Source: Dehalococcoidia bacterium UBA5748 (GTDB lineage: Bacteria; Chloroflexota; Dehalococcoidia; Dehalococcoidales; UBA5627). From it: a DNA stretch of 35,843 nt. Below the pieces are notes generated by a model. That model worked only from the letters and a program-made list of their open reading frames with translations, searched no databases and was not told where the DNA came from. The stretch is from positions 1-35,843 of the forward strand of contig DIFM01000034.1 of the NCBI GenBank assembly GCA_002419135.1. The letters are read 5' to 3'. Within the stretch, counting starts at the first letter, position 1. Each line of letters begins with the position of its first letter. Below, piece by piece: positions 24,627 through 32,965 of this stretch. The position numbers and the translations under genes were made by a program.

Positions 24627-24821
24627 TTATTTTGTTATATCGCTTTTGGAAAGCAATCTTTCCACATCTTGAATTTTAAAGCGCCGATCACCTCTGGGAC
24701 CTATCCGATAAGCTGTTATAATACCCTGATTACTCCACCTTCTGATAGTGTTAACATGCAAATTCAATTTCCGTGCCACTTCGCTTGTTGTGAGCATTGG
24801 CTCAATACTATTGTATTCCAT
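24627..24821 (-). CDS. BldC-like MerR-type DNA-binding protein
   Basis: 64 residues, ATG start with AAAGGG upstream. It is a single winged helix-turn-helix of the MerR/excisionase type (LTTSEVARKLNLHVNTIRRW, then TAYRIGPRGDRRFKIQDVERLL) without an effector domain, like BldC, which controls development in Streptomyces. An excisionase function is less likely because no integrase is nearby. It appears to be the first gene of the pilus operon; on the minus strand a TATAAT box lies at 24848-24843, only about 20 bp before the start codon. The divergent gene is an ECF sigma factor. Confidence 0.85.
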   Translation of the reverse strand: MEYNSIEPMLTTSEVARKLNLHVNTIRRWSNQGIITAYRIGPRGDRRFKIQDVERLLSKSDITK

Positions 24822-25068
24822 TGCTGCCCTTTCTTGTAAGTAATTATACTAAACTAATCAAAGTACCTTTTACTATACTATAGCTTATTTACCTTACAAT
24901 ATAAATAGTATTTTGCTCATTTTAAAAATATTTTTAGTCTTTAATTCTTACAAGCTATCCTTTTTTTAAATCCTTCGTTATAATATTTGCACGTGGTAAC
25001 GCCAATGTACCGGTTTACTCCTCTCGGAGCAGTATTCCGGTTGAGTATATTCGGTAAGGAGTTGTCGG

Positions 25069-25611
25069 GTGCAAGAAGAGCAAAGCCTGGTACATCAAGC
25101 ACAAAAGTGCAATCAAGAGGCTTTTGCCAAGCTTTATGAGCAAAACTTCGATAAGATTTATCGCTATATTTCTCTGAAGGTTGGCAATAATACTGAGGCT
25201 GAAGATATGACTCAACAGGTATTTATTAAGGCACTGCAATCGATTTCTTCCTACAAATGGAAGGATGTGCCTTTTTCGGCCTGGCTGTTTCGCATTGCAC
25301 ATAATCATGTAATTGATTATTATCGCAAGCAATCGAGGCAATCAACTACACCGCTATACGATTATATGGCTATCGATAATTGCAGTACGGAAAAATCGAT
25401 AGAAGATAAAGAGGATATAGAAAAACTTATTATTGCATCAAAAAAGCTAACTCCGGCGCAACAGGAGGTTATATCGTTGCGTTTTGCCGGAGAACTCCCT
25501 ATTGCCGAGGTTGCACGTATTATGGGAAAGACACAGGGGGCTGTTAAGGCTTTACAGCATAGCGCCATAGTTGCTCTCAGGAAATTAATGATGGTAGAGA
25601 AAAATGTTTAA
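25069..25611 (+). CDS. ECF-type RNA polymerase sigma factor
   Basis: 180 residues from a GTG start with AAGGAG 7 nt upstream. Region 2 runs at about 14-80 (AFAKLYEQNFDKIYRYI, GNNTEAEDMTQQVFIKAL, FSAWLFRIAHNHVIDYYRK) and region 4 at about 120-172 (LTPAQQEVISLRFAGELPIA, EVARIMGKTQGAVKALQH). The linker is short and acidic, as in ECF factors. A TATAAT sequence lies at 24979-24984 but without a good -35. The stop overlaps the following gene by 8 bp, the arrangement of a sigma factor and its membrane partner. Confidence 0.92.
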   Translation: MQEEQSLVHQAQKCNQEAFAKLYEQNFDKIYRYISLKVGNNTEAEDMTQQVFIKALQSISSYKWKDVPFSAWLFRIAHNHVIDYYRKQSRQSTTPLYDYMAIDNCSTEKSIEDKEDIEKLIIASKKLTPAQQEVISLRFAGELPIAEVARIMGKTQGAVKALQHSAIVALRKLMMVEKNV

Positions 25612-26587
25612 GAAAAAAGAAAATAATTTAGAAAAAATATTGGATATATGTCTGGATAGAATTTTAATAGAGGGTGAATCGATTGATAACTGCCTTGCCG
25701 ATTACCCTGAGTATAGCGATGAACTGAAGTCCCTTCTTGATGTTTCTATTAAAACTCACAAAGCTGTGATTTCGGTTGAAGCACCTCCCGACTTTAAATC
25801 CAGGTTAAAATATATATTAGAAACAGAAATTAGTCATGCAAACACGCCAAAACAACCCTATTTTAGATGGAAATTGCAGTGGGCGCCTGTTGCGTTATCC
25901 CTTTGCATAGTACTTTTGCTATCCGGAGGAGGAACGGTAGCGGCGGCAAGTAACAGTATGCCCGACAATCCTTTATATAATGTAAAATTGGCTTCCGAGC
26001 AGGCACAATTGTTTTTCACTTTCGATAATACAGCTAGGGCAAACTTATATCAGGAATTTGTTTCCAAACGTGTTAACGAAATAGTAGTAATGGCTTCCGC
26101 AAATAATGTGGAAGCTATCAATAAGTCTTCGAAAATAATGCAGAATCAATTGGCTATGATTGATGTTATTTCTCAAGAAAATCTATTAGTTACTTCCGAA
26201 GAGACGGAAGGGGAATTCGTTTTAGGTATATCGACAACAACGGTAACAGAAACATTATGGACCGGTTCTGAGATTACAACTACATCGGACAAGTATGCTA
26301 CTCATACGCAGACAACCGATCCCTTAAGACATGGCGTTATTACCATAACCAAAACTGTTACCGGCGGTGGTGATACCTATCTTAATGAAGTCAGTCAATT
26401 CATAGGCACTCCTCCGGCATATGTTAGTAATATCGATAATCAATTGATGGTTGATATGTTGTACAAAAATTTAATAGATTTATATACTGCCGCTGCTAAT
26501 AACTCAGGAATAGTTTTAGAATCGATAATTGAAGCTATAAAGTTGTTGGAAGACAGCTATAATATAGCCACTGGGAATATTAATTGA
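25604..26587 (+). CDS. DUF5667 membrane protein, probable anti-sigma partner
   Basis: 327 residues, ATG start overlapping the sigma gene. Residues 8-50 (LEKILDICLDRILIEGESID, CLADYPEYSDELKSLLD) match the cytoplasmic N-terminal region common in proteins beside ECF factors. One membrane helix lies at 93-115. Outside it, DNPLYNVKLASEQAQLFFTF with FVSKRVNEIVVMA (122-163) is a DUF5667 domain. Then come a Thr-rich stretch (about 210-255) and a helical C-terminus. No zinc-binding HxxxCxxC of classical anti-sigma factors is present. Translational coupling and topology argue that it senses an envelope signal and holds or releases the sigma factor; this is inferred. Confidence 0.82.
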   Translation: MFKKKENNLEKILDICLDRILIEGESIDNCLADYPEYSDELKSLLDVSIKTHKAVISVEAPPDFKSRLKYILETEISHANTPKQPYFRWKLQWAPVALSLCIVLLLSGGGTVAAASNSMPDNPLYNVKLASEQAQLFFTFDNTARANLYQEFVSKRVNEIVVMASANNVEAINKSSKIMQNQLAMIDVISQENLLVTSEETEGEFVLGISTTTVTETLWTGSEITTTSDKYATHTQTTDPLRHGVITITKTVTGGGDTYLNEVSQFIGTPPAYVSNIDNQLMVDMLYKNLIDLYTAAANNSGIVLESIIEAIKLLEDSYNIATGNIN

Positions 26588-26664
26588 GTTGTATATAAGC
26601 TAATTGTGGTATAACTTCAATCATCATCTCAATATAAAATTATTTCAGTTTTAAACCTTACGTA

Positions 26665-26693
26665 TTGACAGTATAAAGTACTGTGCTTATACT
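26665..26693 (+). promoter_or_regulatory. Promoter of the coiled-coil protein gene
   Basis: Perfect TTGACA (26665-26670), 17 bp, TATACT (26688-26693). It is the same -10 as in the pilin promoter. The start codon lies about 50 bp downstream. Confidence 0.7.
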
Positions 26694-26746
26694 TATTCAC
26701 GTAGACGATTTTTAATCCCGGCTGTTTATATTTATTTGCTGAATAT

Positions 26747-28117
26747 ATGGGGGAAGGTTTGTCAAAAAGTAATGATAAAAAGCTTAATATTAAGAAATCT
26801 ATTAAGCAAATAAGACAAGATGAAAAGGTTGCCATCCTAAAAGCAGAACGTGATACCCGATTGGCTATAAAGCAAGCTGCTGACATAAAGGAGCAACAAA
26901 TTTTAAATGCCAGAGATATCGAGATACGTACCCTGCGTGAAGTAAAAGGGCAATCTGATAATTCAATTAAAGCTATTCGGGAGAATAACAGAAAAGGCCT
27001 GGAATTAATAAAGAAAACCAGAGATGACGCAATTACTGAGGCAAGAACATCGGGGAAAAATCGAATTAGAGAAGCATATGATGAAGAAACGGTTTTGATA
27101 AATGGAGTCGATAAAAAAACAGCCCGCAGAATTAAACAGATAACAGCAAAGAAAATAGAGCAGGCCAGGAACGATACGGAAAGAGCTGTTAACGATGCCT
27201 TGTTTGAGGAGAAGCATGCTACAAGAAAGGCACTTGATGTTGCGTATAGAGATATTGTAAAAGAAGAGGAGAAGCAAAAAATTATAAGAAGTCGTACCGC
27301 TATTGATGCCAGGAATAAACACCTTAAGGCAATCGAAGATGCCGATTTGCAATATAAAAATGCAGTTGATGATATCTCAAAGCACTATAAAGCGACTATC
27401 GAAAATATCAAAAATAAAGCTGATGAAGCTATAATGAACCTGAAAGACGGAGGGCGATTACCGGAATCAACTGAAATACGGGAGCCATTGTCTTTAGCGG
27501 AAAATATGGATGAATCAGAAGATTCTGTCCGGGAATATGACAATCCCGTAAATATGGAGCAGCCTTCGCAGGTTGAGGTTGTCGACAAGGCAGAAAAAGA
27601 GTTGCCTGAATCTTCCGCTGATGAAGTCTATCAGACTACGGAAGAAAACGAGGTAGTAGAAGAATCTGAATTGGACAATGAATTGGAAGAAGCTATTGAT
27701 GTAGAAAAACTATCTGAAACTGATGATAAAGATAAATCCGGCGAACCCACTCCCGTAGAAGAGTTAGCAGTTGTTACGGCATATGATGACGTAAGTATAT
27801 CGGAGAAAGACGATACAGTAGCTTCGATTGCTGAGCCTGAAGAATCAGAATCACTTATGTATAAAGGCATTGTCAAAATCAACATAAAAAAACCCGTTGC
27901 ACCTCATAGAATAAATATGTTTGCTGAGCAATTAAATGAAATAGATAAAATCAGGACTCTTTTTATAGGTGGAGAAGCAAATAAGGATACAGTTATCCAT
28001 TTAAAAATCGATGAAGATATGCCTATTGTTAATATATTGAAAACATTGCCTGATGTTGATGGCGTATATCTAAAAGATAAGATTATACAGCTAACTTTTA
28101 CAGATGATAAGGAGTAG
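26747..28117 (+). CDS. Long coiled-coil/acidic protein of unknown function
   Basis: 456 residues from ATG at 26747; there is no Shine-Dalgarno before that ATG, and an in-frame TTG at 26759 preceded by GGGGGAAGG is an equally possible start. I do not recognise the family. Residues 1-240 are highly charged and Ala/Lys/Arg/Glu-rich with heptad character, reminiscent of filament or ATPase-stalk proteins. Residues 240-370 are strongly acidic and low complexity (many Glu, Asp, Ser, Val), probably disordered. Residues 372-456 (YKGIVKINIKKPVAPHRINM ... KTLPDVDGVYLKDKIIQLTF) look like a compact beta-alpha-beta domain of ferredoxin-like shape. No signal peptide or membrane helix. It has its own strong promoter and follows the ECF/DUF5667 pair, which could control it. 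Confidence 0.75.
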   Translation: MGEGLSKSNDKKLNIKKSIKQIRQDEKVAILKAERDTRLAIKQAADIKEQQILNARDIEIRTLREVKGQSDNSIKAIRENNRKGLELIKKTRDDAITEARTSGKNRIREAYDEETVLINGVDKKTARRIKQITAKKIEQARNDTERAVNDALFEEKHATRKALDVAYRDIVKEEEKQKIIRSRTAIDARNKHLKAIEDADLQYKNAVDDISKHYKATIENIKNKADEAIMNLKDGGRLPESTEIREPLSLAENMDESEDSVREYDNPVNMEQPSQVEVVDKAEKELPESSADEVYQTTEENEVVEESELDNELEEAIDVEKLSETDDKDKSGEPTPVEELAVVTAYDDVSISEKDDTVASIAEPEESESLMYKGIVKINIKKPVAPHRINMFAEQLNEIDKIRTLFIGGEANKDTVIHLKIDEDMPIVNILKTLPDVDGVYLKDKIIQLTFTDDKE

Positions 28118-28120
28118 ATA

Positions 28121-28257
28121 CCCACGGGCAAAGCCCGTGGCACTTTACAGTTCAAGCTCCGCTTGACCTGAATGCATATGCTCTTGTTAATACCTACCTT
28201 GTTCCTTGAGATAGCATTCAGGAAATCTCATTCACCCACGGACTCGGTCCGTGGAAC
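28121..28257. repeat. Multi-hairpin structured repeat, copy A
   Basis: Four stem-loops in a row: CCACGGGC/GCCCGTGG (28122-28140), TCAAG/CTTGA (28152-28166), a long-range stem CCTGAATGC (28167-28175) with GCATTCAGG (28214-28222), and CCACGGAC/GTCCGTGG (28236-28254). The first and last hairpins are near-copies of each other with a G-C to A-T pair swap. The layout matches a second copy at 35682-35823. It starts 3 bp after the stop of the coiled-coil gene and sits beside a truncated flavodoxin gene. Confidence 0.75.
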
Positions 28258-28292
28258 TCTGCCCTTCGGGTTATTAGAATAATGCCACAGGT

Positions 28293-28571
28293 TTATTGTT
28301 GGGCAAATGTTTTTTTAGCCCATCTTGCAGCTTTTTCGCACTCCCCATCTACTAAAGGGCCTTTGGCACTTTGTACCAGGAAAAATTCAGGGGCGACCGC
28401 TGTGTTGAATTCTTCTTTTTTGAAGTAGTCTACCAGTTTATTTGCGGCAAAGCCGAATATTTTAACCCAGGCCGAAGGCACCCTTGTGTCAAAAACAGCA
28501 ATTTTTGTATCCTTTTGGATTTTGCCGGAAATATCATTGAGGAATAATTGAACATAACTTTTATCACAATC
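28293..28571 (-). pseudogene. Flavodoxin C-terminal remnant
   Basis: An open frame of 92 residues on the minus strand, bounded upstream by TAA at 28572-28574, has no proper start. Its sequence (KIAVFDTRVPSAWVKIFGFA, AANKLVDYFKKEEFN, FFLVQSAKGPLVDGECEKA, ARWAKKTF) matches the C-terminal half of a flavodoxin-like protein of about 150-165 residues. The N-terminal FMN-phosphate loop part is missing; the sequence upstream is unrelated. A GTG at 28481 could in theory start 62 residues, but no ribosome-binding site is seen. Loss of the 5' half next to the repeat at 28121-28257 suggests a rearrangement. Confidence 0.75.
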
Positions 28572-28612
28572 TTACAAAAGTAAGAATATTTTTATAACAA
28601 CATAATGTTATG

Positions 28613-29479
28613 TCAAATATTATCCAACAGCTTATCTTGAAACGGTATTTCACTAAACGGTAAATGTAATTTTTTTAACATGGATACTGCGTTGCGCGGA
28701 GCATATCCCTGCCAGTGATTGTTGAAAAAAACAAATAATAGTTTTGTGCTACTGGCGGTAGCGCTTACCTTGTTCGTTAACTCGTCTATCTCACTATCTG
28801 AATACAGATACTTATAGCGCGTTTCGCTATTGCCTGTCCACCAATTCTCCCTATTTCTGCCATGGAAGCGAAAATATGCCATATCGGATGTAGCAGGAAT
28901 ATCCGAAGATATCGATGATTCAAATTTCAGTTCGTCGATATTTACCCATGTTACATTTTTATCTACAAGCAAGTGCTCTGTGTTTTTATCATCGCTCCAA
29001 CTACGGTGACGCAATTCTATCGCTAGACGGTATTCTCCGAATGTATTAATTACTGCATTCAGAGTTTGTTTGCCGCGTTCATCGTTCTTAAAACCGGGAG
29101 GAAACTGCGCCAATATAGCCCCCAGCTTTCCGCTTTGCAAAAGGGGCTCGATACTTCGTTTAAAAACATCGACATCGTCACGGGAGATGACTGCGTCCGT
29201 TCCGGTTGATTCCGTAAACATTTTCGGATGGGTAAACTTCTGCCACAACTTGACAGTGAACAGGAAACCGTCGGGAACACGTTTTGTCCAGTTATAAACA
29301 TAACCCGGGTTGGGGGGGCTGTAAAAAGAGCTGTTTATTTCTACCGTATTAAAAAACCGGCTGTAGTATTCCAATTCGTTTATCTTGGCGGATGGATAAA
29401 AATACCCTTTCCATGCCCCCTCTCCGGACGGATATGACCAGCCCGATGTCCCGATATATATGTTGCCCTGTTTGCTCAT
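28613..29479 (-). CDS. DUF72 family protein (TIM-barrel, YecE-like)
   Basis: 288 residues, ATG start with AGGG 9 nt upstream. The N-terminal IYIGTSGWSYPSGEGAWKG, the YYSRFFNTVEINSSFYSPP block, LAQFPPGFKNDERG, RLAIELRHRSW, FRFHGRN and LFVFFNNHWQGYAPRNA are signature segments of DUF72, a TIM-barrel family of unknown biochemical role. Length is normal. It is divergent from the SOS-type promoter of the DUF6504-DnaE2 operon with a roughly 100-bp gap, so it could share that control. Confidence 0.9.
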   Translation of the reverse strand: MSKQGNIYIGTSGWSYPSGEGAWKGYFYPSAKINELEYYSRFFNTVEINSSFYSPPNPGYVYNWTKRVPDGFLFTVKLWQKFTHPKMFTESTGTDAVISRDDVDVFKRSIEPLLQSGKLGAILAQFPPGFKNDERGKQTLNAVINTFGEYRLAIELRHRSWSDDKNTEHLLVDKNVTWVNIDELKFESSISSDIPATSDMAYFRFHGRNRENWWTGNSETRYKYLYSDSEIDELTNKVSATASSTKLLFVFFNNHWQGYAPRNAVSMLKKLHLPFSEIPFQDKLLDNI

Positions 29480-29534
29480 TTTATTTATCCCTAATTAATT
29501 ATACGATACTTATGCAAATTATTATCAAAACTAC

Positions 29535-29563
29535 TTGAATTAGAACTAATGTTCTATTATAAT
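29535..29563 (+). promoter_or_regulatory. Promoter of the DUF6504-DnaE2 operon
   Basis: TTGAAT (29535-29540), exactly 17 bp, and a perfect TATAAT (29558-29563). The LexA-type box fills the spacer. The start codon of the DUF6504 gene is 20 bp downstream of the -10, with GGGAGGAG in between. Confidence 0.78.
29541..29556. promoter_or_regulatory. LexA-type SOS box
   Basis: TAGAACTAATGTTCTA: perfect 6-bp arms (TAGAAC/GTTCTA) around a 4-nt centre, matching the GAAC-N4-GTTC pattern of Gram-positive LexA (DinR) operators. It lies wholly between the -35 and -10 boxes, so binding would block RNA polymerase. The operon it controls encodes an error-prone type polymerase, which fits SOS regulation. Confidence 0.75.
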
Positions 29564-29583
29564 TATAGTTTCAGGGAGGAGAT

Positions 29584-29841
29584 ATGGCAAAACTTATCGG
29601 AGAACCGGTAAAAGTACATCAAAAAAAGTCTGATGAAGCCCCCTCCATTACCGCTTTTATCTGGAGGAAGCGCCTCTACCGTGTAAACGAGGTTATCAAT
29701 TGGTGGCGCGAACCTGCCGACTGGTGGTCGGGCAATACCCTGCGTTTTTTTGTACAGGTCGATGCCACTAACTCATCTACCTGTACATATGAGCTTTACA
29801 AAATGGGGGAATCGTGGTTTTTATCACGTGTTCTCGACTAG
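29584..29841 (+). CDS. DUF6504 family small protein, mutasome-associated
   Basis: 85 residues, ATG start behind GGGAGGAG. The Trp-rich pattern SITAFIWRKRLYRVNEVINW, WREPADWW, RFFVQVDA and CTYELYKMGESWFLSRVLD is that of DUF6504, a small family I recall beside DnaE2/ImuB error-prone polymerase genes in other bacteria. Its function is not established. The next gene starts 9 bp downstream, so the two are co-expressed from the SOS-type promoter. Length is typical of stand-alone members. Confidence 0.8.
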   Translation: MAKLIGEPVKVHQKKSDEAPSITAFIWRKRLYRVNEVINWWREPADWWSGNTLRFFVQVDATNSSTCTYELYKMGESWFLSRVLD

Positions 29842-29850
29842 AAGGTGGAA

Positions 29851-32800
29851 ATGAACTTCACTCATCTTCACGTACACTCTCAATACAGCTTCCTTGATGG
29901 AGCCTCCACCATTGACGACCTGTTGCAAAAAGCGAAACAGCTTGGAATGCCCGCTATGGCTTTAACAGACCATAACCGATTGACTGGTGCCATCCGTTTC
30001 TACGAAAAAGCAAAAGCACTGGATATCAAACCTGTAATAGGCGCCGAGATAAACGTAGAAAACGGATATCATCTTACGCTTCTGTGTAAAAACAAACAGG
30101 GTTATTCCAATCTTTGCCGTTTGATTACAGACGCACATCTGTCAAACAGAGGTAAAGCTCCGATTGCCGCAAAGAAAACGCTTGCAAAATACAATGACGG
30201 ATTGATAGCTTTCTCCGGCTGTGATAAAGGAGAGTTGCCTGTCCTGGTGAATAACGGCAGAATCGATGATGCCAAAATCGCCTCCGATTTTTATCGCACG
30301 GTCTACGGCGAGGATTTCTTTATCGAACTTATCCGTTACCCTCAAAGAGAATATATGTCAAACAGTTTTCAACTAATCGAACTTGCCCGTGAAAAAGGAC
30401 TGCCTGTCGTTGCCACTAACAATGTGCACTATGCCAATATGGATAGATACCGTATAAAGGAGCTGTTGAATGCCATCGACCAAAATATCCCGGTATCGCA
30501 GTTAAAGGGATTTCGCACTGTGGAACAATATCTCAAGTCTGCTAAGGAAATGAATGAGTTGTTTTCAGATATTCCGGAGGCTATCGATATGACCGAAGAA
30601 ATTGCCGGCAGATGCAATTTCGAGCCGGAACTCGGGAAACTGTATTTCCCGGGATTTGATGTTCCCAAGGGAGAAAGCGAGTCCTCTTACCTGTCGAAAA
30701 TAGCTTTAAAAGGTGCCAAAAAACGATATGAGATATTATCCCCGCAAGTTATAGAGAGATTGCAATACGAACTGACAACAATCGAAAAGCTCGGTTTTTG
30801 CGGTTACTTTCTGGTTGTCTGGGATATCGTAAGGTGGGCAAAAGCACGTAATATAAGGTGTCAGGCAAGAGGCAGTGCAGTTGATAGTCTGGTAGTATAT
30901 GCGCTTGGCATCAGCACCATAGACCCTGTAATGCCCAACCTGCTCTTTGAACGTTTTATGCATGAATTAAGGCGCGAACCGCCCGATATCGACCTGGATA
31001 TCGACCGCAGGCGCCGTGACGAGGTCAGGGATTATGTCTACGACAGGTACGGCGCTGAAAATGTCTCCTGTATCGGAACAATTAACACATATATGGCAAG
31101 AGGCGCAATCAGAGACGTGGGAAAGGCACTCGAACTCCCCGAAAATACGATTGACGAGGCCTGTGCCGGAATACACTGGCTTTCGGCAGCACAGCTTTTA
31201 CAAAAGATGGATAACCGCCCCGAACTTAGAAACGGTAATATCTACCGTCGTCCCGAGATGGCAGAATTCTTCAAACTGTGTGCCTCAATCGATTGCTTTC
31301 CGAAGCATCTTTCAGTTCATCTGGGCGGTTTACTAATCAGCAAAAGGAAACTGTCCGAAATGATACCTCTGGAATGGTCAAGCGGTGGCGATATCATCAG
31401 TCAGTATGACAAGGATGATATCGAAAAACTGGGCATCGTCAAGATGGACTTGCTGGCATTGCCTACCCTGACGGTGATTGAAGATACCATTACAAATATT
31501 CGCAAAAATCGCAATATAGATATAAACCTCGATAATATAGACCCCAACGACCCGCAAGCGTTCGCCATGCTGCGGGAAGGAGGAACTATCGGCACTTTTC
31601 AACTGGAATCCCCTGCCCAACGTGAAATGGCAGGTAGGTTATTGCCTGACAGATATGAAGATATTATTATCTCGATATCTCTGGTAAGGCCGGGACCACT
31701 CAAATCCAATATGGATAAGGATTATCTTCCGCGCAGGCACAAGAAGAAATCCGTAACTTACTTACATCCGAAATTGGAAAATGCCCTGGATGAAACACTG
31801 GGTGTTATCCTGTACCAGGAACAGGTCTTGAAGGTGGCTCATGACCTTGCCGGTATGAGCTATGCCGAAGCTGATGGTTTCAGGCGGGCGATGACCCATG
31901 ACCGTTCCGGGGAAGAAATGGAGAATATGAGGGAATCTTTTATATCATCCGCTGCTAAAAACGGAGTTAACCGGGAAATATCCGAAAAGGTGTTCGAACA
32001 ACTGGCTGCCTTTGCCGCCTACGGATTCTGCAAGGCGCATGCCGCTGCCTATGCCGAACTGGCTTACCAGACCTTATGGCTGAAATGCCATTATCCGGCG
32101 GAGTTTTTTGCCGCAATACTGTCGAATCAGCCGATGGGTTATTACCCGCCCCGCGTTTTATTGGCTGAGGCAAAAAGAAGCGGCGTAAAGATATTACCGC
32201 TTGACATCAATAACTCTTGCAGGAATTACTCCGTTGAAGGCGATTCCATCAGAATCGGTTTGATGCAGCTTAAAGGCATTTCATCCGAAACTATAGAATC
32301 GATATTAAGTGAAAGAGATAAATCAAAGTTTGATTCGTTTAGAGATTTTATATTAAGAGTTGGGATAAACCGTCGCTCGGCGGAAAATCTTATTAAAACC
32401 GGTGCCTGCTCGGCTTTCGACAGGGCAGATGTTTTGCTATCCGAAATCCCGATTCTTTTCAATTTAAAGCATAAAATAATAAATGAAACCCAGTCTATGT
32501 TTGGATATAACGATATACCCAAATTCAATAAATCTGAAATATTGTTCGGGAGCAGGGAAGAGGAGAGGTTTGTCGAGCGCAAGCTGCTTTCGTTAGATAT
32601 CTCGTCACATCCACTCGACTTTTTCAATATCGGCACAGATGTTACGCATATGAAGGACCTTAAGAATCAGGGTACAGGTAATACGGTCTGTATTGCCGGT
32701 TCGGTAATCCGTTACCAGACACCGCCTACCAGAAACGGGAAACGGGTGATGTATATTATAATGGAGGATGGCACCGGTATAGCAGATATAACCGTTTTCG

Positions 32801-32934
32801 GCGATGTACAGGAAAAATACGGCAACATATTATTCAGGGAAGGATGGCTGCTGGTAAAAGGAAAGATACAGAGAAGGGGGCCGATGTCTTTATCCATCAT
32901 TGCGGAAGAACTGTCACCTCTGGAGGCAAACTGA
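29851..32934 (+). CDS. dnaE2: Error-prone DNA polymerase III alpha subunit, DnaE2/ImuC type
   Basis: 1027 residues from ATG at 29851 (AAGG 5 nt upstream); an in-frame GTG at 29845 lies inside the ribosome-binding site. An N-terminal PHP domain (THLHVHSQYSFLDG, LTDHNR at 39-43, GAEINV) retains several metal residues, but the usual TNDVHY is TNNVHY. The palm has IRCQARGSAVDSLVVYALGI, similar to the CQGRGSAANS block of DnaE2, and the catalytic EPPDIDLDID. Downstream are SLVRPGPLKSNM, ILYQEQVLKVAHDLAGM, EADGFRRAM and an OB-fold near the C-terminus (VCIAGSVIRYQTPPTRNG). Length near 1030 and absence of the DnaE1 C-terminal tau-binding region favour ImuC. It would act in SOS mutagenesis, usually with ImuB, which is not in this window. 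Confidence 0.88.
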   Translation: MNFTHLHVHSQYSFLDGASTIDDLLQKAKQLGMPAMALTDHNRLTGAIRFYEKAKALDIKPVIGAEINVENGYHLTLLCKNKQGYSNLCRLITDAHLSNRGKAPIAAKKTLAKYNDGLIAFSGCDKGELPVLVNNGRIDDAKIASDFYRTVYGEDFFIELIRYPQREYMSNSFQLIELAREKGLPVVATNNVHYANMDRYRIKELLNAIDQNIPVSQLKGFRTVEQYLKSAKEMNELFSDIPEAIDMTEEIAGRCNFEPELGKLYFPGFDVPKGESESSYLSKIALKGAKKRYEILSPQVIERLQYELTTIEKLGFCGYFLVVWDIVRWAKARNIRCQARGSAVDSLVVYALGISTIDPVMPNLLFERFMHELRREPPDIDLDIDRRRRDEVRDYVYDRYGAENVSCIGTINTYMARGAIRDVGKALELPENTIDEACAGIHWLSAAQLLQKMDNRPELRNGNIYRRPEMAEFFKLCASIDCFPKHLSVHLGGLLISKRKLSEMIPLEWSSGGDIISQYDKDDIEKLGIVKMDLLALPTLTVIEDTITNIRKNRNIDINLDNIDPNDPQAFAMLREGGTIGTFQLESPAQREMAGRLLPDRYEDIIISISLVRPGPLKSNMDKDYLPRRHKKKSVTYLHPKLENALDETLGVILYQEQVLKVAHDLAGMSYAEADGFRRAMTHDRSGEEMENMRESFISSAAKNGVNREISEKVFEQLAAFAAYGFCKAHAAAYAELAYQTLWLKCHYPAEFFAAILSNQPMGYYPPRVLLAEAKRSGVKILPLDINNSCRNYSVEGDSIRIGLMQLKGISSETIESILSERDKSKFDSFRDFILRVGINRRSAENLIKTGACSAFDRADVLLSEIPILFNLKHKIINETQSMFGYNDIPKFNKSEILFGSREEERFVERKLLSLDISSHPLDFFNIGTDVTHMKDLKNQGTGNTVCIAGSVIRYQTPPTRNGKRVMYIIMEDGTGIADITVFGDVQEKYGNILFREGWLLVKGKIQRRGPMSLSIIAEELSPLEAN

Positions 32935-32944
32935 TTGGTTTATA

Positions 32945-32965
32945 TGGAGCGGATGACGGGATTCG
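32945..32965 (-). other. tRNA 3'-end fragment (possible attachment-site remnant)
   Basis: These 21 bases match the CCA end, acceptor strand and part of the T-arm of tRNA-Gly at 34452-34472 with 19 of 21 identical and the same orientation. The two differences would turn a GCGGGTG acceptor into GCGGATG, as in another glycine tRNA type. The rest of a tRNA is absent: the sequence diverges right after GGATTCG. The gap 32966-33152 that follows is AT-rich with no gene I can recognise. Confidence 0.55.

Noticed and set aside
24627..24821. BldC-like protein as a phage or element excisionase
   Set aside because: No integrase or attachment site is near and it is in line with the pilus operon, so a chromosomal regulator is more likely.
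28121..28257. CRISPR array
   Set aside because: The palindromic units are only two, unequal and not separated by regular unique spacers, and there are no cas genes.
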